Positions 17,901 through 25,883 of a stretch of DNA of 64,000 nt are shown piece after piece. The stretch covers positions 1-64,000 of the forward strand of contig DBRG01000004.1 in the NCBI GenBank assembly GCA_002305545.1, in the 5' to 3' direction. The DNA comes from Bacteroidales bacterium UBA1374 (lineage in GTDB: Bacteria; Bacteroidota; Bacteroidia; Bacteroidales; UBA932). The number at the start of each line of letters is the position of its first letter. The stretch's first letter is position 1. The position numbers and the translations under genes were made by a program. The notes below the pieces were generated by a model. That model searched no databases and had not been told where the DNA came from. It worked only from the letters and a program-made list of their open reading frames with translations.

Positions 17901-18400
17901 TTCCACATTGCTGTACGGAGGAAGATAAGGGACATCTGTTAACCATGATAAACCATGTGCTTCATGTCAGAATTGGTGAAGACCTGGTGCTTGCACATGT
18001 GAACTCCCGTGAAAAAACGCAGGAAATGGCTTTCTTTTATAACATGCACTCCGAAGGTCTGATGATGGGATTCATGGATCTTTTTTTCCGGTATAACAAC
18101 AGATATTATATTCTGGACTGGAAATCCAATTACCTGGGTAACACGCTGGAAGATTACAATACCCTGGCTGTTGACAGTATCGTCAGCGAGAACAGGTATG
18201 ACCTGCAATACAATATTTACACTAAGGCGGCATTACTCCATCTCCAGTGTAAAATCAAGGGATTTGATGCAGCGCGCGATTTTGGCGGGGTGGTGTACCT
18301 TTTTATACGTGGCATAAGGGCGGGCCTGACCAACGGAGTCTACCTGAAGGAAGGAGCACAGGTCCTCGGACAGCCTTTTTTTTCTGATGTGTACCCTTAA
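14948..18400 (+). CDS. recB: RecB, exodeoxyribonuclease V beta subunit (helicase-nuclease)
   Basis: 1150 residues. Superfamily 1A helicase: Walker A ASAGTGKTY (about 22-30), FIDEFQDTDKKQYEIF (Walker B), GDPKQSIYGWRKAD, TTIHKCKGL and LIYVTLTRA. The C-terminal nuclease is intact: GFMDLFF, then ILDWKSN (Asp-x-Lys), then YDLQYNIY. A non-conserved insertion near residues 215-230 carries two copies of SLGADEK. Either the ATG at 14948 or the one at 14957 may be used; the second gives an exact ATGA overlap with the recC stop. RecB is the motor and only nuclease of the complex. Confidence 0.93.
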   Translation: MGDMKPFDALRVPLEGSNLIEASAGTGKTYSIAVLALRMIIERKLTMRQILMVTFTNTAVAELEMRIRLFVRQAYSYACHREDGVDENIKKVVDGAEQRDGQDKESVKKHLARAVRDLDDTQIMTIHGFCQQTLQEFAFETEQAFDVEVLTDQTLLNERICNRFWREEISVLDPVFLELLLSKCGKSTFTKSTLTLFVKKMLSGRKLITTPVAAEESLGADEKSLGADEKKTKPALDGMEVAAPEVKDHSLLEKVRQSLAKKAEAYHLFCQTVESQFHDMRRESQSNANARTLLEQSESASDFIAKYETRWGSEYLVSCFPGIAELYESYLEQHKEVLCLRTSLIESLLVKLQTVAEERLNEVKGRKNVVGFDDLINSLWKAVKKENVCRLLRDKYASVFIDEFQDTDKKQYEIFHDVFSAPEVQKNHEHVVFYIGDPKQSIYGWRKADLNTYKTARDEVNNVYTMNSNFRSTSRLIDALNCFFSLGNAFLDPKIRYIPVGAGTKRQEMREQGAQAVPVNICQYKKLEDLQDKVCGKVVELLSSNKYSIPSKGGTWRQIRPSDIGIIVRTNDQAKIIRNELARRNVPAVTLDDTRVLSSPQAMQIHYVLQAIRKPGRVSLARALLNPYFGYDTQAIIRMDDEEELERFRELRETWNKWGIYNALSAFLKIYRVRDHCTAEGDLRGLRAVTNYLHIMELLHKAETRSFLSPDELISWLSREITGDSPVEDEYQQRIESDENAVQVTTIHKCKGLSYGIVLAPYLNMSWIDREFLEFQLPDPPQEYVVAINRTDEYVKMAKNQFEQENRRLIYVTLTRAVYKCYVFTNNTKSSLKPFLDALHGGIPGLIEPLDNTDENTPYRWAGGREHKAVKQVVSRNPSDVPPMQGAWGVHSFSSIVSEKPLVQGQQAAAPGGQDIYAEEGRRTNLHGGSTAGSADAQTAYDSFIFDRLPRGAKTGVFIHRLFQQLVFDDPRSWPEAVDRAVRLFPHCCTEEDKGHLLTMINHVLHVRIGEDLVLAHVNSREKTQEMAFFYNMHSEGLMMGFMDLFFRYNNRYYILDWKSNYLGNTLEDYNTLAVDSIVSENRYDLQYNIYTKAALLHLQCKIKGFDAARDFGGVVYLFIRGIRAGLTNGVYLKEGAQVLGQPFFSDVYP
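15596..15637 (+). repeat. 21-bp in-frame tandem duplication inside recB
   Basis: AGCCTCGGCGCAGATGAAAAA is present twice head to tail (15596-15616 and 15617-15637), encoding SLGADEK-SLGADEK. It falls in a hydrophilic insertion between helicase domains, so variation in copy number would probably be tolerated. Confidence 0.85.
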
Positions 18401-18668
18401 GATTTCGTGCGGCCCCATTAACAGCAATGCCGCTCAAAGGGAGTACATCAGCAAACCAGGAAGGTGCTGCAAAGCAGTGTCTTCTATATGCTCCAAATTT
18501 GCCAAAGGCGATTGGTGGACAGCATTGAAAGACCACCAGGCGATCATATGAGAAGGAATACTGATCAAGGCAAGGTCGCTTCCACCACAAGATAAGGGAA
18601 GCCCCGGCTTGAAGAAATAGTTTCGTTCAACAGCTTTTTTCGTTATCTTGTGATTTTTAAGCAATAAG
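18401..18668. other. 268-bp spacer between recB and the AmmeMemoRadiSam gene
   Basis: There is no convincing gene. A 76-codon frame on the minus strand (18434-18664) is open, but its first third is the hairpin repeat, so I do not call it. The right half contains hairpin element copy 2. No terminator with a T-tract is seen after recB. Confidence 0.5.
18586..18652. repeat. Intergenic hairpin element, copy 2
   Basis: CACAAGATAA (18586-18595) is the reverse complement of TTATCTTGTG (18643-18652). The arms extend with mismatches towards GGGAAGC (18596-18602) and GCTTTTTTCG (18633-18642). The loop carries AAGCCCCGGCTT (18599-18610), the reverse complement of the 12-mer in copy 1. The left part matches copy 1 in inverted orientation over about 38 bp. 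It ends 16 bases before the radical-SAM start codon. Confidence 0.65.
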
Positions 18669-19682
18669 ATGTTTTACAGGGTAGCAGAAAATCTTTGGAG
18701 AGCAGTCACAGCCAACACTGTAAAATGCCTCCTTTGCCCGCATGAATGCCTGATACGTGAAGGAGAAACTGGAGTATGCCACACAAGAACCAACAGGGAA
18801 GGGATTTTGTATTCTGTAGCCTATGGCAATCCCTGCTCGGTAGCGGTGGATCCGGTTGAAAAGAAACCATTGTATCATTTTTTACCTGGCACGGAAATTC
18901 TTTCGCTTGCCACGGCCGGATGCAATTTCCACTGCATGAATTGCCAGAACTGGTCAATTTCGCAGATTTCCCCCTTGTCCTTCGAGAGTTATGACATGCT
19001 GCCCCGGCAGGTGGCAGAGATGGCCGTAAGTTGTCATGTCCCTTCCATAGCTTTTACATATACCGAGCCCACGGTCTTTTACGAATACATGTTTGACAGC
19101 GCTGTGCTGGCCAGGGAAAAAGGTCTGAAAACCGTTGCAGTATCCAACGGATATATCAACCCGGAACCGCTGGCCGCACTACTCCCGTACCTGGATGCCG
19201 CCAATATCGACCTCAAGTGCTTTGATGACAAAATCTACCATCACCTGGCCGGCGGGAAACTCCGGCCCGTTCTGGATACGTTGCTGGCATTATTGGGAGC
19301 CGGAGTCTGGATAGAAATAACACACCTGATCATTCCAGGGGTGACTGACGATCCGGTGCAGTTCGGGTCCATGTGCCGGTGGCTTGCAGAGAACGGCTTT
19401 GAAGCAGTGCCACTCCATATCAGTCGTTTTTTTCCCTGTTACAAGCTTAAGAATCTGGATCACACCCCCCTGGAATCGCTTACCCGTGCCAGGGACATTG
19501 CCCTTGGCTACGGTTTGAAGTTCGTCTATCCCGGAAACGTTCCCTCAGATACGGACAGCCATACCAGGTGTCCCGGCTGTGGCAGGGCGGTTGTAGAGCG
19601 GGATAATTACAGCCTTGAAGGACTTCAGGTTACAAAAGGATCCTGTAATTATTGCGGGGCCGCCATCCCGGGGGTCTGGTAA
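18669..19682 (+). CDS. amrS: AmmeMemoRadiSam system radical SAM enzyme
   Basis: 337 residues. The radical-SAM cluster motif is TAGCNFHCMNC (Cys-x3-Cys-x2-Cys), followed by SIAFTYTEPTVFYEY and TVAVSNGYINPEP, which are family hallmarks of PflA-like activases. An N-terminal cysteine group (VKCLLCPHEC with a later GVC) and a C-terminal zinc-ribbon pair (CPGCGR and CNYCGAA) frame the barrel. In other genomes this enzyme is tightly linked to Memo and AMMECR1 proteins; here the Memo-AMMECR1 fusion is the next gene, convergent, and the two coding ends overlap by 34 bases. The substrate of the system is not established. Confidence 0.9.
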   Translation: MFYRVAENLWRAVTANTVKCLLCPHECLIREGETGVCHTRTNREGILYSVAYGNPCSVAVDPVEKKPLYHFLPGTEILSLATAGCNFHCMNCQNWSISQISPLSFESYDMLPRQVAEMAVSCHVPSIAFTYTEPTVFYEYMFDSAVLAREKGLKTVAVSNGYINPEPLAALLPYLDAANIDLKCFDDKIYHHLAGGKLRPVLDTLLALLGAGVWIEITHLIIPGVTDDPVQFGSMCRWLAENGFEAVPLHISRFFPCYKLKNLDHTPLESLTRARDIALGYGLKFVYPGNVPSDTDSHTRCPGCGRAVVERDNYSLEGLQVTKGSCNYCGAAIPGVW

Positions 19683-21085
19683 GCAATAATGATCCCGGTA
19701 AAAATGAAGATACGGGCTGTTTTCCAGCCATCCCAACCGAGGCCGGCTTTGTCACGGGAACAATGGCCAAGAAACTCTTCCCGGGTCCACCCGGTCTCTT
19801 TTGCCACCTGGGGCAGGAATACCCCGGAGCGGCCCCGTCCTTCTATCAGGATCCCGTGCTTGCCCGGTTCAATACGGTTTACATCATGGATTTCTTCCAT
19901 GGGCGATAATACGGTAATATCGATTGTGATTTCTTCCAGGTCTTTTTTTGTCACCGGCGGAAAACGGTCGTCATAAAGGGCTGCGGCAACGGCCATTTCG
20001 CTTACCAGCAGGTATAGGGGGACATCTGACCGGATACGCCCGATGCATCCACGCAGCTGGTTGTTCTGGTGGAGTGTTACAAAAGCACCACAATGATGTT
20101 GCAGGGCCCCGGGATATTCCACCTGAGGCTTCAAAGGGGATTTTCTTCCTGTTATGACGGCCTGTTCGATAGATTCTCGTGCAAGGTCGAGCAACAATTT
20201 CTCTTCTGTTGCGGAGAATCTCAATTCGCTGTCACAGACGGCAATGCCCCAATAACCCACGACCTGTTCCCTTTCCCCGTACACAGGATCGTCTCCGGAG
20301 TTTTTATAGTCAATAGGAACGTAATTTAGCATTTTGTTCCCGTTGGTCATATAGAGCAGGGTCAATACAGAGGTCCAGCCGCACAAACAGGTGGCCAGCC
20401 CCGGAATGCCGCTGCTTTCATTGTGCTGAATTGTCCTGAGCAGGACATCGGGATCGTTGGTCAGGATGGCATCTTTTGTTCGGGCATCTGTTTCCACGGC
20501 CAGGTTGTATGGCGGGTAATGTGAAAAATCGGTACTGATCACAAAAAGGTTCTCTTCCCTGACGTAAGGAGAAAGAACTTCTGCGATTCTTTTGCACACG
20601 GCAGGCCTGGATGTCCCAATGATCATGGGAATGATAACAAAATTGTTCCCCAGAAGGTGTTGTAGAAAAGGCAATTGTACCTCAATGCTGTGTTCGGCCC
20701 GGTGAGCCTGGCTATCGGCCGTGAAAAGATCAGGATAATCCACTGCCAGTTGCTCGCAGAACGCTGTGTCAACCGTGACAATACCAAGAGGCGTGAGAAA
20801 GTCTCCGCTGGTATAAACGGCAGCACCCTGCAGTCGTACATGATGAGAAGATCCTATTATAAAGATCCTTTTGTATTTTTTTCGGACATCAATCTGGTTA
20901 AAAGCCGAGGCGGCCACGCCTCCGGAAAAAACGTATCCCGCATGCGGGCTGATGACCGCCCTGACGTTGTTACACTCCTTTTCTCTGGCCTGAGTGAACA
21001 ACCGCACCAGTTCCTCCTTTAATTTTCCCGGAGTGGCAGCGTAAAACCTGCCTGCAACGGCCGGGGTCCTTGGTGTTGTTTTCAT
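19649..21085 (-). CDS. Memo-AMMECR1 fusion protein (AmmeMemoRadiSam proteins B and A)
   Basis: 478 residues with two domains. Residues 1-280 are Memo-like: TPAVAGRFYAATP, then the metal-ligand region ISPHAGYVFSGG and later RAEHSIEVQLPFLQ and STDFSHYPPY, related to extradiol dioxygenases. Residues 295-478 are AMMECR1: QLRGCIGRI, PVTKKDLEEI and ILIEGRGRSGVFLPQVA. Bacteria often encode these separately; here they are one chain. It is read from the strand opposite to the radical-SAM partner and overlaps its 3' end. The molecular role is unknown, although Memo homologues may be copper- or iron-dependent redox proteins. Confidence 0.9.
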   Translation of the reverse strand: MKTTPRTPAVAGRFYAATPGKLKEELVRLFTQAREKECNNVRAVISPHAGYVFSGGVAASAFNQIDVRKKYKRIFIIGSSHHVRLQGAAVYTSGDFLTPLGIVTVDTAFCEQLAVDYPDLFTADSQAHRAEHSIEVQLPFLQHLLGNNFVIIPMIIGTSRPAVCKRIAEVLSPYVREENLFVISTDFSHYPPYNLAVETDARTKDAILTNDPDVLLRTIQHNESSGIPGLATCLCGWTSVLTLLYMTNGNKMLNYVPIDYKNSGDDPVYGEREQVVGYWGIAVCDSELRFSATEEKLLLDLARESIEQAVITGRKSPLKPQVEYPGALQHHCGAFVTLHQNNQLRGCIGRIRSDVPLYLLVSEMAVAAALYDDRFPPVTKKDLEEITIDITVLSPMEEIHDVNRIEPGKHGILIEGRGRSGVFLPQVAKETGWTREEFLGHCSRDKAGLGWDGWKTARIFIFTGIIIAYQTPGMAAPQ

Positions 21086-21107
21086 GGATCAAAGTTATGA
21101 AAAAGCA

Positions 21108-21785
21108 TCAGGATAAAAAGAGTATCAGTACCAGCTGCACACTTAAGGGGATGAACAGGTTATCCCAGCCTTTTCCGGCAAACATTTCTGTTCCGGTGGC
21201 AACAACGCTTACTGCCAGGGCAAGCCAGAATGTTTTCAAATTGAAAACACCCATAAAGAGATACAGGGCGATGACAGATATCAGGAGGCTGCAGACCAGG
21301 AAAGACAGGGTCCCCAATACGGTTTTTTGAAGCGTGTGGCCAAAAAAGTGTATTTGCCTGTTTTTTCTTTTCAGGTTCATGCCCAGTATGCTGGCCATGG
21401 GATCGCAGATGCCAAGGATGAGAATGGGCAGGATATAAAAGAACTTTTCCCCGAGCAGCCATGAAACCAGGAATGTAACATAAATGGCGGCAGGAAGGAT
21501 GAAGCTGCCCACAGATTTGCGTTCAATCTTATGGATTGAATTCAGGTTAGAGCCGTGCCGGCTGAAAAACAAAATTAAAAAAAAGAAAACGGCCAGCACC
21601 AGGACAGACCAGTGGCTGGTGAAGATGAACGGAAAGAGAATGGTGGACAGGGTAGAGGTAAAATGCGCGAACTTCCGGGTAATCTCTGTTGGCAACTCCA
21701 GGCGCCTGTAGGAAAGCTCGGTAAATACCAGGACCAGGACAATGGCCACCAGGATGATGACAGTTAATATTATCTGACTGATCAT
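21108..21785 (-). CDS. Dolichol/phytol-kinase-like membrane protein
   Basis: 225 residues with about seven hydrophobic segments. The core motif CDPMASILGMNLKRKNRQIHF, followed by a KTVLGT block, matches the CDP-binding region of the phytol/dolichol kinase and CTP-transferase family (typically GDPxA...KTxxGS). The first motif is cytoplasmic. Its start codon overlaps the stop of the upstream CdsA gene (21782-21785), so it belongs to the same operon. The likely reaction is CTP- or ATP-dependent phosphorylation of an isoprenoid or diacyl alcohol; CTP is inferred only from the family. Confidence 0.7.
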   Translation of the reverse strand: MISQIILTVIILVAIVLVLVFTELSYRRLELPTEITRKFAHFTSTLSTILFPFIFTSHWSVLVLAVFFFLILFFSRHGSNLNSIHKIERKSVGSFILPAAIYVTFLVSWLLGEKFFYILPILILGICDPMASILGMNLKRKNRQIHFFGHTLQKTVLGTLSFLVCSLLISVIALYLFMGVFNLKTFWLALAVSVVATGTEMFAGKGWDNLFIPLSVQLVLILFLS

Positions 21786-22516
21786 GATGTAAAGTTTATT
21801 AATGTTCCCATCAGGGCCATCCAGGCACCGGCGGCAATCATGCTGTCAAAACGGTCCAGAACGCCTCCGTGTCCGGGAATAAGGCGTGAATAATCCTTGA
21901 CATTATAATGACGTTTATAACAAGAAGCGGCCATGTCTCCCAGAAATGCCCAGATAACCACTCCGGCTGTCAGCAGGATTACTGTGACCAGGCCAGATCC
22001 TATGAGATCTCTGATTATAACAGCTGTTAGCAGACACATCAGTGTACCTCCTGCCGCCCCTTCCAACGTTTTGTTGGGACTCGTTTTTCTGGCAATTTTC
22101 CGTTTTCCAAAAAGTTGCCCCGCAATCTGACTGAAGCTGTCGAAGACCGACAGGATGACAAATGTAAAAAGTACCCAGTCCTTTGCCATGTGGCTGAAAT
22201 AGATGAATCCAAAAGACAGGATGGCATACACGACAAGGGACAGGGAAAAAAATCCCTTTTTCTGCCAGCCGGATCTTGAAAACAAGGTTAGCAGTTCATA
22301 CAATCCCACAACCGTAATGCTCCCTGCAATAATCCTGAAAACAAGCGGATTGATGGCTATGCTCAGAAACACACCGTTGATGATGATGAAATAGGTAATG
22401 AACTTGATCCGTTCGTGGCGTGCTTCTTCCTTTGATTTCTTTCTGCTGATGTAATAAATGGCTATGCCTCCCAGCAGGAAATATGCAACAATGATTATGT
22501 ATATGGTCCGGATCAT
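21782..22516 (-). CDS. cdsA: Phosphatidate cytidylyltransferase CdsA
   Basis: 244 residues from the ATG at 22516; an upstream TTG is rejected because the ATG overlaps the previous stop as ATGA. It has eight or so membrane helices and the family signature near the end: KRHYNVKDYSRLIPGHGGV then LDRFDS. The enzyme makes CDP-diacylglycerol from phosphatidate and CTP at the inner membrane. The operon also holds a CDP-alcohol phosphatidyltransferase, which uses that product, and a kinase-like protein. Confidence 0.92.
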   Translation of the reverse strand: MIRTIYIIIVAYFLLGGIAIYYISRKKSKEEARHERIKFITYFIIINGVFLSIAINPLVFRIIAGSITVVGLYELLTLFSRSGWQKKGFFSLSLVVYAILSFGFIYFSHMAKDWVLFTFVILSVFDSFSQIAGQLFGKRKIARKTSPNKTLEGAAGGTLMCLLTAVIIRDLIGSGLVTVILLTAGVVIWAFLGDMAASCYKRHYNVKDYSRLIPGHGGVLDRFDSMIAAGAWMALMGTLINFTS

Positions 22517-23313
22517 GGCCAAACAATCATTAATATGCCAAAGACCACCATGCCAAGGGCATACCAGAAGCGGACCTGGCCTTCAGCCTTTTCTATCTTA
22601 ATACCATCCAGGTAACGTGGTCCCAGCAATGCGCCTATAACGGAACCTGAACAAAGTAAAGCCACAATGGTCAGATCAATTTTCCCAACCAGAAAATGAG
22701 CGCCCAACGCCGAGAAGGTATTGAAAAAAACAACCAGCAGAGAAGTGCCCAGGACCAGCTTCAGGGGCATGCGGATACCCATCAATCCGGCCAGGATGGG
22801 GGCTGTACCGCTGGTCCCGAAAGTGGCGGTGATCACTCCGGAAAGGAATCCATACAGGGAACTTCTGGAATATTTTCCGGCTTTTGACAACACTTTGAGT
22901 TCTTCTCCATTGGCAAGAGCCTTCTTGTCCTTTCTCTGTCCCAGGTACATGACCAGGGCAATAAGGATAGAGTAGACGCCAAATGTGATACGCAGCAGGC
23001 GGGCCGTCATGAAGCTGGTAACACGCGCTCCCAGCAGGGCCCCGATGATTCCGGCCCCGGCAAATATTAAACCAATGCGCAGGTCCAGGTTCTTTTTTTT
23101 ATAATGCCCGTAAGCCCCCACAAGGCAGATGGGCAAAGTAGCCGCCAGAGAGCTGGAAACAGCAACCTGCGGTGGTATCCCGAACAGAATGGTTAGCAGG
23201 GGAATAAAAATAAAACCGCCCCCTCCGCCTGTGAAAGAGCCCAGAAATCCTACGATTAACCCGATAAAAGGAAACCACAGGTAAACATATTCAAAGGCAG
23301 AATAAGAAATCAT
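22513..23313 (-). CDS. TSUP-family permease (TauE/SafE)
   Basis: 266 residues from the ATG at 23313; a longer frame to 23424 lies inside the upstream gene and is rejected. It shows the duplicated TauE/SafE layout: GFLGSFTGGGGGFIFIP in the first half and FGTSGTAPILAGLMGI in the second, with eight hydrophobic segments. Members export sulfite, sulfoacetate or related anions. The start overlaps the stop of the CDP-alcohol transferase and the stop overlaps cdsA, so it is firmly inside a phospholipid operon, which is an unusual place for it. Confidence 0.85.
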   Translation of the reverse strand: MISYSAFEYVYLWFPFIGLIVGFLGSFTGGGGGFIFIPLLTILFGIPPQVAVSSSLAATLPICLVGAYGHYKKKNLDLRIGLIFAGAGIIGALLGARVTSFMTARLLRITFGVYSILIALVMYLGQRKDKKALANGEELKVLSKAGKYSRSSLYGFLSGVITATFGTSGTAPILAGLMGIRMPLKLVLGTSLLVVFFNTFSALGAHFLVGKIDLTIVALLCSGSVIGALLGPRYLDGIKIEKAEGQVRFWYALGMVVFGILMIVWP

Positions 23314-23888
23314 AATTTTCTTTTTTCTTTCAATATCCAGTACAAACCCTTCACATTGGAAAGCATTTTGGGGATAATCAGCTGAATGATCATATGTTCT
23401 ATTGCTGCTAAAATAGCCCAGCAAATCATGAAGTAATAAAAAGCCGGAACAAATTCAAGGGTAAACAGACAAATGAAAAAGGCAGCCTGGATATAACCGC
23501 TGATCTTTGTGGAATATAAATGAAAACTGGGTGTTGTTTTGAATTTTACCAGGGACATGACCACCGAGCCCACAAGAAATGCCATGAAAACCACAAAACT
23601 GACCAGGTGAGGCTGGAAATCTTCCCACTTGAATACCAGCAGACCTGTAAAAGCCAGCACATAGGTCAGGTTGTCCCCAAAGGAATCAAGTTTGGCGCCC
23701 AGTTCTGTTTCCTGTTTGAATACCCGGGCAATCACACCATCCAGGAAATCCGTTACCAGGTTTATTATTAAAAAAACGGCAAAAAGACGTTCTTTATCTG
23801 CCACAACAAACCAAAGGATTACGGGAAAAGCCAGGATCCTGTAAAAGCTTAAAGCATTCGGAATCGTAAAGATTTGTTTCCTGTCCAT
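23310..23888 (-). CDS. CDP-alcohol phosphatidyltransferase
   Basis: 192 residues, several membrane helices. The catalytic signature D-x2-D-G-x2-A-R-x8-G-x3-D-x3-D is complete: DFLDGVIAR then LGAKLDSFGDN. It transfers a phosphatidyl group from CDP-diacylglycerol to an alcohol; whether this is glycerol-phosphate, serine or inositol-type cannot be decided from the motif. It is the first gene of the operon with TSUP, cdsA and the polyprenol-kinase-like gene. Confidence 0.9.
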   Translation of the reverse strand: MDRKQIFTIPNALSFYRILAFPVILWFVVADKERLFAVFLIINLVTDFLDGVIARVFKQETELGAKLDSFGDNLTYVLAFTGLLVFKWEDFQPHLVSFVVFMAFLVGSVVMSLVKFKTTPSFHLYSTKISGYIQAAFFICLFTLEFVPAFYYFMICWAILAAIEHMIIQLIIPKMLSNVKGLYWILKEKRKL

Positions 23889-23898
23889 GTCTTGTACC

Positions 23899-23930
23899 CA
23901 AAAGTAAGAAAAATTATTAACTTTATCAAG
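23899..23930 (-). promoter_or_regulatory. Bacteroidota-type promoter for the phospholipid operon
   Basis: On the minus strand TACTTTTG (reading 23906 to 23899) is an exact -7 match. CTTG (23930 to 23927), 20 bases upstream, is one mismatch from the -33 TTTG. Transcription would begin just before the ATG at 23888, leaving almost no leader. Confidence 0.55.
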
Positions 23931-23958
23931 TCAGAAAAAAACCATAACACACATCACC

Positions 23959-24489
23959 ATGAAAACTGTTCTTTATTTACTGTCAATCACACTGTTACTC
24001 ATAGTTGTATCCTGTAATTGCCCTTCAGGCCAGGTGGCTCCTGCACCGGCAGAGGAGGACTCCCTGGTTGTCTTCCAGGATTACGGTCCTCAACCGTTTG
24101 TTTTAGACATTGAGGCCTATACCCTAAAAAATGATCTTTACAGGAGAGCCATCTGGACAGGGACCCATATGCAGATGACACTTATGAGCCTGGCCCCGGG
24201 TGAAGAGATCGGACTGGAAAACCACGCTGATACCGATCAGTTTCTCAGGGTAGAGTCGGGGAAAGGAATAGTAGTAATGGGGGATTCAGAAGATGCGCTG
24301 GATTTCCGGAAAGAAGTGAAAGCTCATTTTGCCATATTCATACCGGCCGGCAAATGGCATAATCTGACCAACACCGGGGAGGAACCAATGAAGATATATT
24401 CAATATACACCCCGGTACAACATCCTTTCGGAACCATACATGAAACGTATGAAGACGCAATGGAGGCTGACAGCCACCACGTCGATTAA
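23959..24489 (+). CDS. Cupin-domain lipoprotein
   Basis: 176 residues. Signal peptide with lipobox LIVVSC (Cys19), then a linker and a single cupin barrel. Metal-ligand candidates are seen in ENHADTDQFLRVESGKG (first cupin motif) and AGKWHNLTNTGEEP (second motif with His). The predicted location is the periplasmic face of a membrane. Neither neighbour shares a pathway: a lipid operon diverges upstream and a convergent DUF2807 gene ends eleven bases past its stop. A small dioxygenase, isomerase or simple ligand-binding role are all possible. Confidence 0.75.
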   Translation: MKTVLYLLSITLLLIVVSCNCPSGQVAPAPAEEDSLVVFQDYGPQPFVLDIEAYTLKNDLYRRAIWTGTHMQMTLMSLAPGEEIGLENHADTDQFLRVESGKGIVVMGDSEDALDFRKEVKAHFAIFIPAGKWHNLTNTGEEPMKIYSIYTPVQHPFGTIHETYEDAMEADSHHVD

Positions 24490-24499
24490 TACCGGTCGA

Positions 24500-25156
24500 T
24501 CACTTTTTTATCACCTCCGAAGCACCGGAAGTTTCTATGGAAGTGATCACACAATTGCCTTTGTAAAGCACCTTGCTCGCTCCGGATGCCTTTACTTTCA
24601 TAGCTCCTTCGCAGGTAATTTCCATACGGCTTGCCCCTGAAAGTTCGCAATCAAGGGTTATGGCTGTGAAATCAAATCCCTCGAAGCGGGAAGCACCGCT
24701 TAGCTTTACATTACAATTAATAACAGATCCAAAGAAATTCAAATGAGAGGCCCCGCTTGCCTCAAAGGATCCCTGGTTTAATAGCAGTTCGCAGTCCGAG
24801 TCAATGCGGGAAGCCCCCGAGGCATTGAAATCTGCCAGCAGCGGATTGTATGGAACGGTTACCTCGGTTGCTACGGAAGAGTAGCCGATGATGCCTTTGG
24901 AATACGTTATGACCAGCATGTTGTCTTCATTGACATAGGTTTTCAGGTAGGGCATGAACAACTCGTCTGCCCTGACATGAACGTCTGTTACCTGATCCGA
25001 GATAATGACCCGGATGGCTTTTTCAACAACAATTCCACGGTATAAAGGAGAAATCGTACGTGTTTCTTCCACCGCTTTTCCATTGCCAACAATCCCCGAA
25101 CAGGCATTGAACAGGGTCACTCCGGCAATTACTGTAAAAAGAAACAATTTTTTCAT
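24500..25156 (-). CDS. DUF2807 (GIN-domain) lipoprotein
   Basis: 218 residues. Lipobox TLFNAC at residue 19, then the DUF2807 auto-transporter-adhesin-like domain, which folds as a right-handed beta-helix. The repeat unit SGAS recurs five times between residues 110 and 215 (for example EASGASHLNF, LSGASRFEG, SGASKVLYKG), giving a regular ladder. This family is very common in Bacteroidota as envelope proteins of unknown role. Monocistronic. Confidence 0.85.
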   Translation of the reverse strand: MKKLFLFTVIAGVTLFNACSGIVGNGKAVEETRTISPLYRGIVVEKAIRVIISDQVTDVHVRADELFMPYLKTYVNEDNMLVITYSKGIIGYSSVATEVTVPYNPLLADFNASGASRIDSDCELLLNQGSFEASGASHLNFFGSVINCNVKLSGASRFEGFDFTAITLDCELSGASRMEITCEGAMKVKASGASKVLYKGNCVITSIETSGASEVIKK

Positions 25157-25208
25157 ATTCTCATGATGATATAATGAACACTAATGCTGCAATATATAAA
25201 AAAAAAAC

Positions 25209-25823
25209 TTACGCGAACAAAACGGTAAAAATGGTGACAAAAACGGTCCAGAAACTGATGCCGTTAATAAAGAATATTTCGGTTATGCCGTTAAATCCCT
25301 GGCGGATGATGGAGATCACGGTAATGATCACGGTCAGGCCAATGATAACAAGACCGGTTATTCCTCCGAATGGCATATTTTCAATAATGGCCGACTGAAA
25401 CAAGATGATCAGGGTAGGAAGACTCAAAAAAACCACAATGGCCAGCATATTGTGCGCTAAACGCTGCAGGGTGGAGCTTAGGCGTCTGATACTATAGGGC
25501 CTGATATTATGGGGTACGAAAGCCAGGAGGGTAAAGAAAGAAAAGCTATAGGTCAGGTATTGCATGTACGTTTCGTGTTCTCCCAGGTTGTAATACTTTG
25601 ACAGGAGCCAGAAAAATATATAATGAAGGACTGCTGTGGCAAAAAGCAGCCGGGTATAACCGGTTACAATTTTTTTATCATAGAGTGTTTTGTTGCTTAA
25701 AAAACTCAATGTCTGCCGGTACAGGTCAAAATCTATCTGACGCACCACCCTCCTGACGGTAAAAGGGATCAGTCCCGCATAGATGAATCCGATGATCAGG
25801 ATTCCCAGTTTAATCCAAATCAT
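25209..25823 (-). CDS. Multi-span membrane protein, unrecognised
   Basis: 204 residues from the ATG at 25823; an upstream TTG at 25877 would add 18 residues rich in Lys/Arg. Six hydrophobic segments are visible, separated by basic loops (FTVRRVVRQIDFD and SIRRLSSTLQRLAHNM). I find no catalytic motif; a DUF998-like topology is possible but not certain. The gene is flanked by envelope lipoproteins on both sides, so an envelope role is likely, no more. Confidence 0.55.
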   Translation of the reverse strand: MIWIKLGILIIGFIYAGLIPFTVRRVVRQIDFDLYRQTLSFLSNKTLYDKKIVTGYTRLLFATAVLHYIFFWLLSKYYNLGEHETYMQYLTYSFSFFTLLAFVPHNIRPYSIRRLSSTLQRLAHNMLAIVVFLSLPTLIILFQSAIIENMPFGGITGLVIIGLTVIITVISIIRQGFNGITEIFFINGISFWTVFVTIFTVLFA

Positions 25824-25883
25824 AAGAACAAGTAAAATAACTTTTTCAAATTTGCGAAAAACTTCCCGCTTTATCAATTTATT

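Noticed and set aside
18434..18664. 76-codon minus-strand frame between recB and the radical SAM gene
   Set aside because: Its first third is the hairpin element; the rest lacks a recognisable motif. It may be a chance frame.
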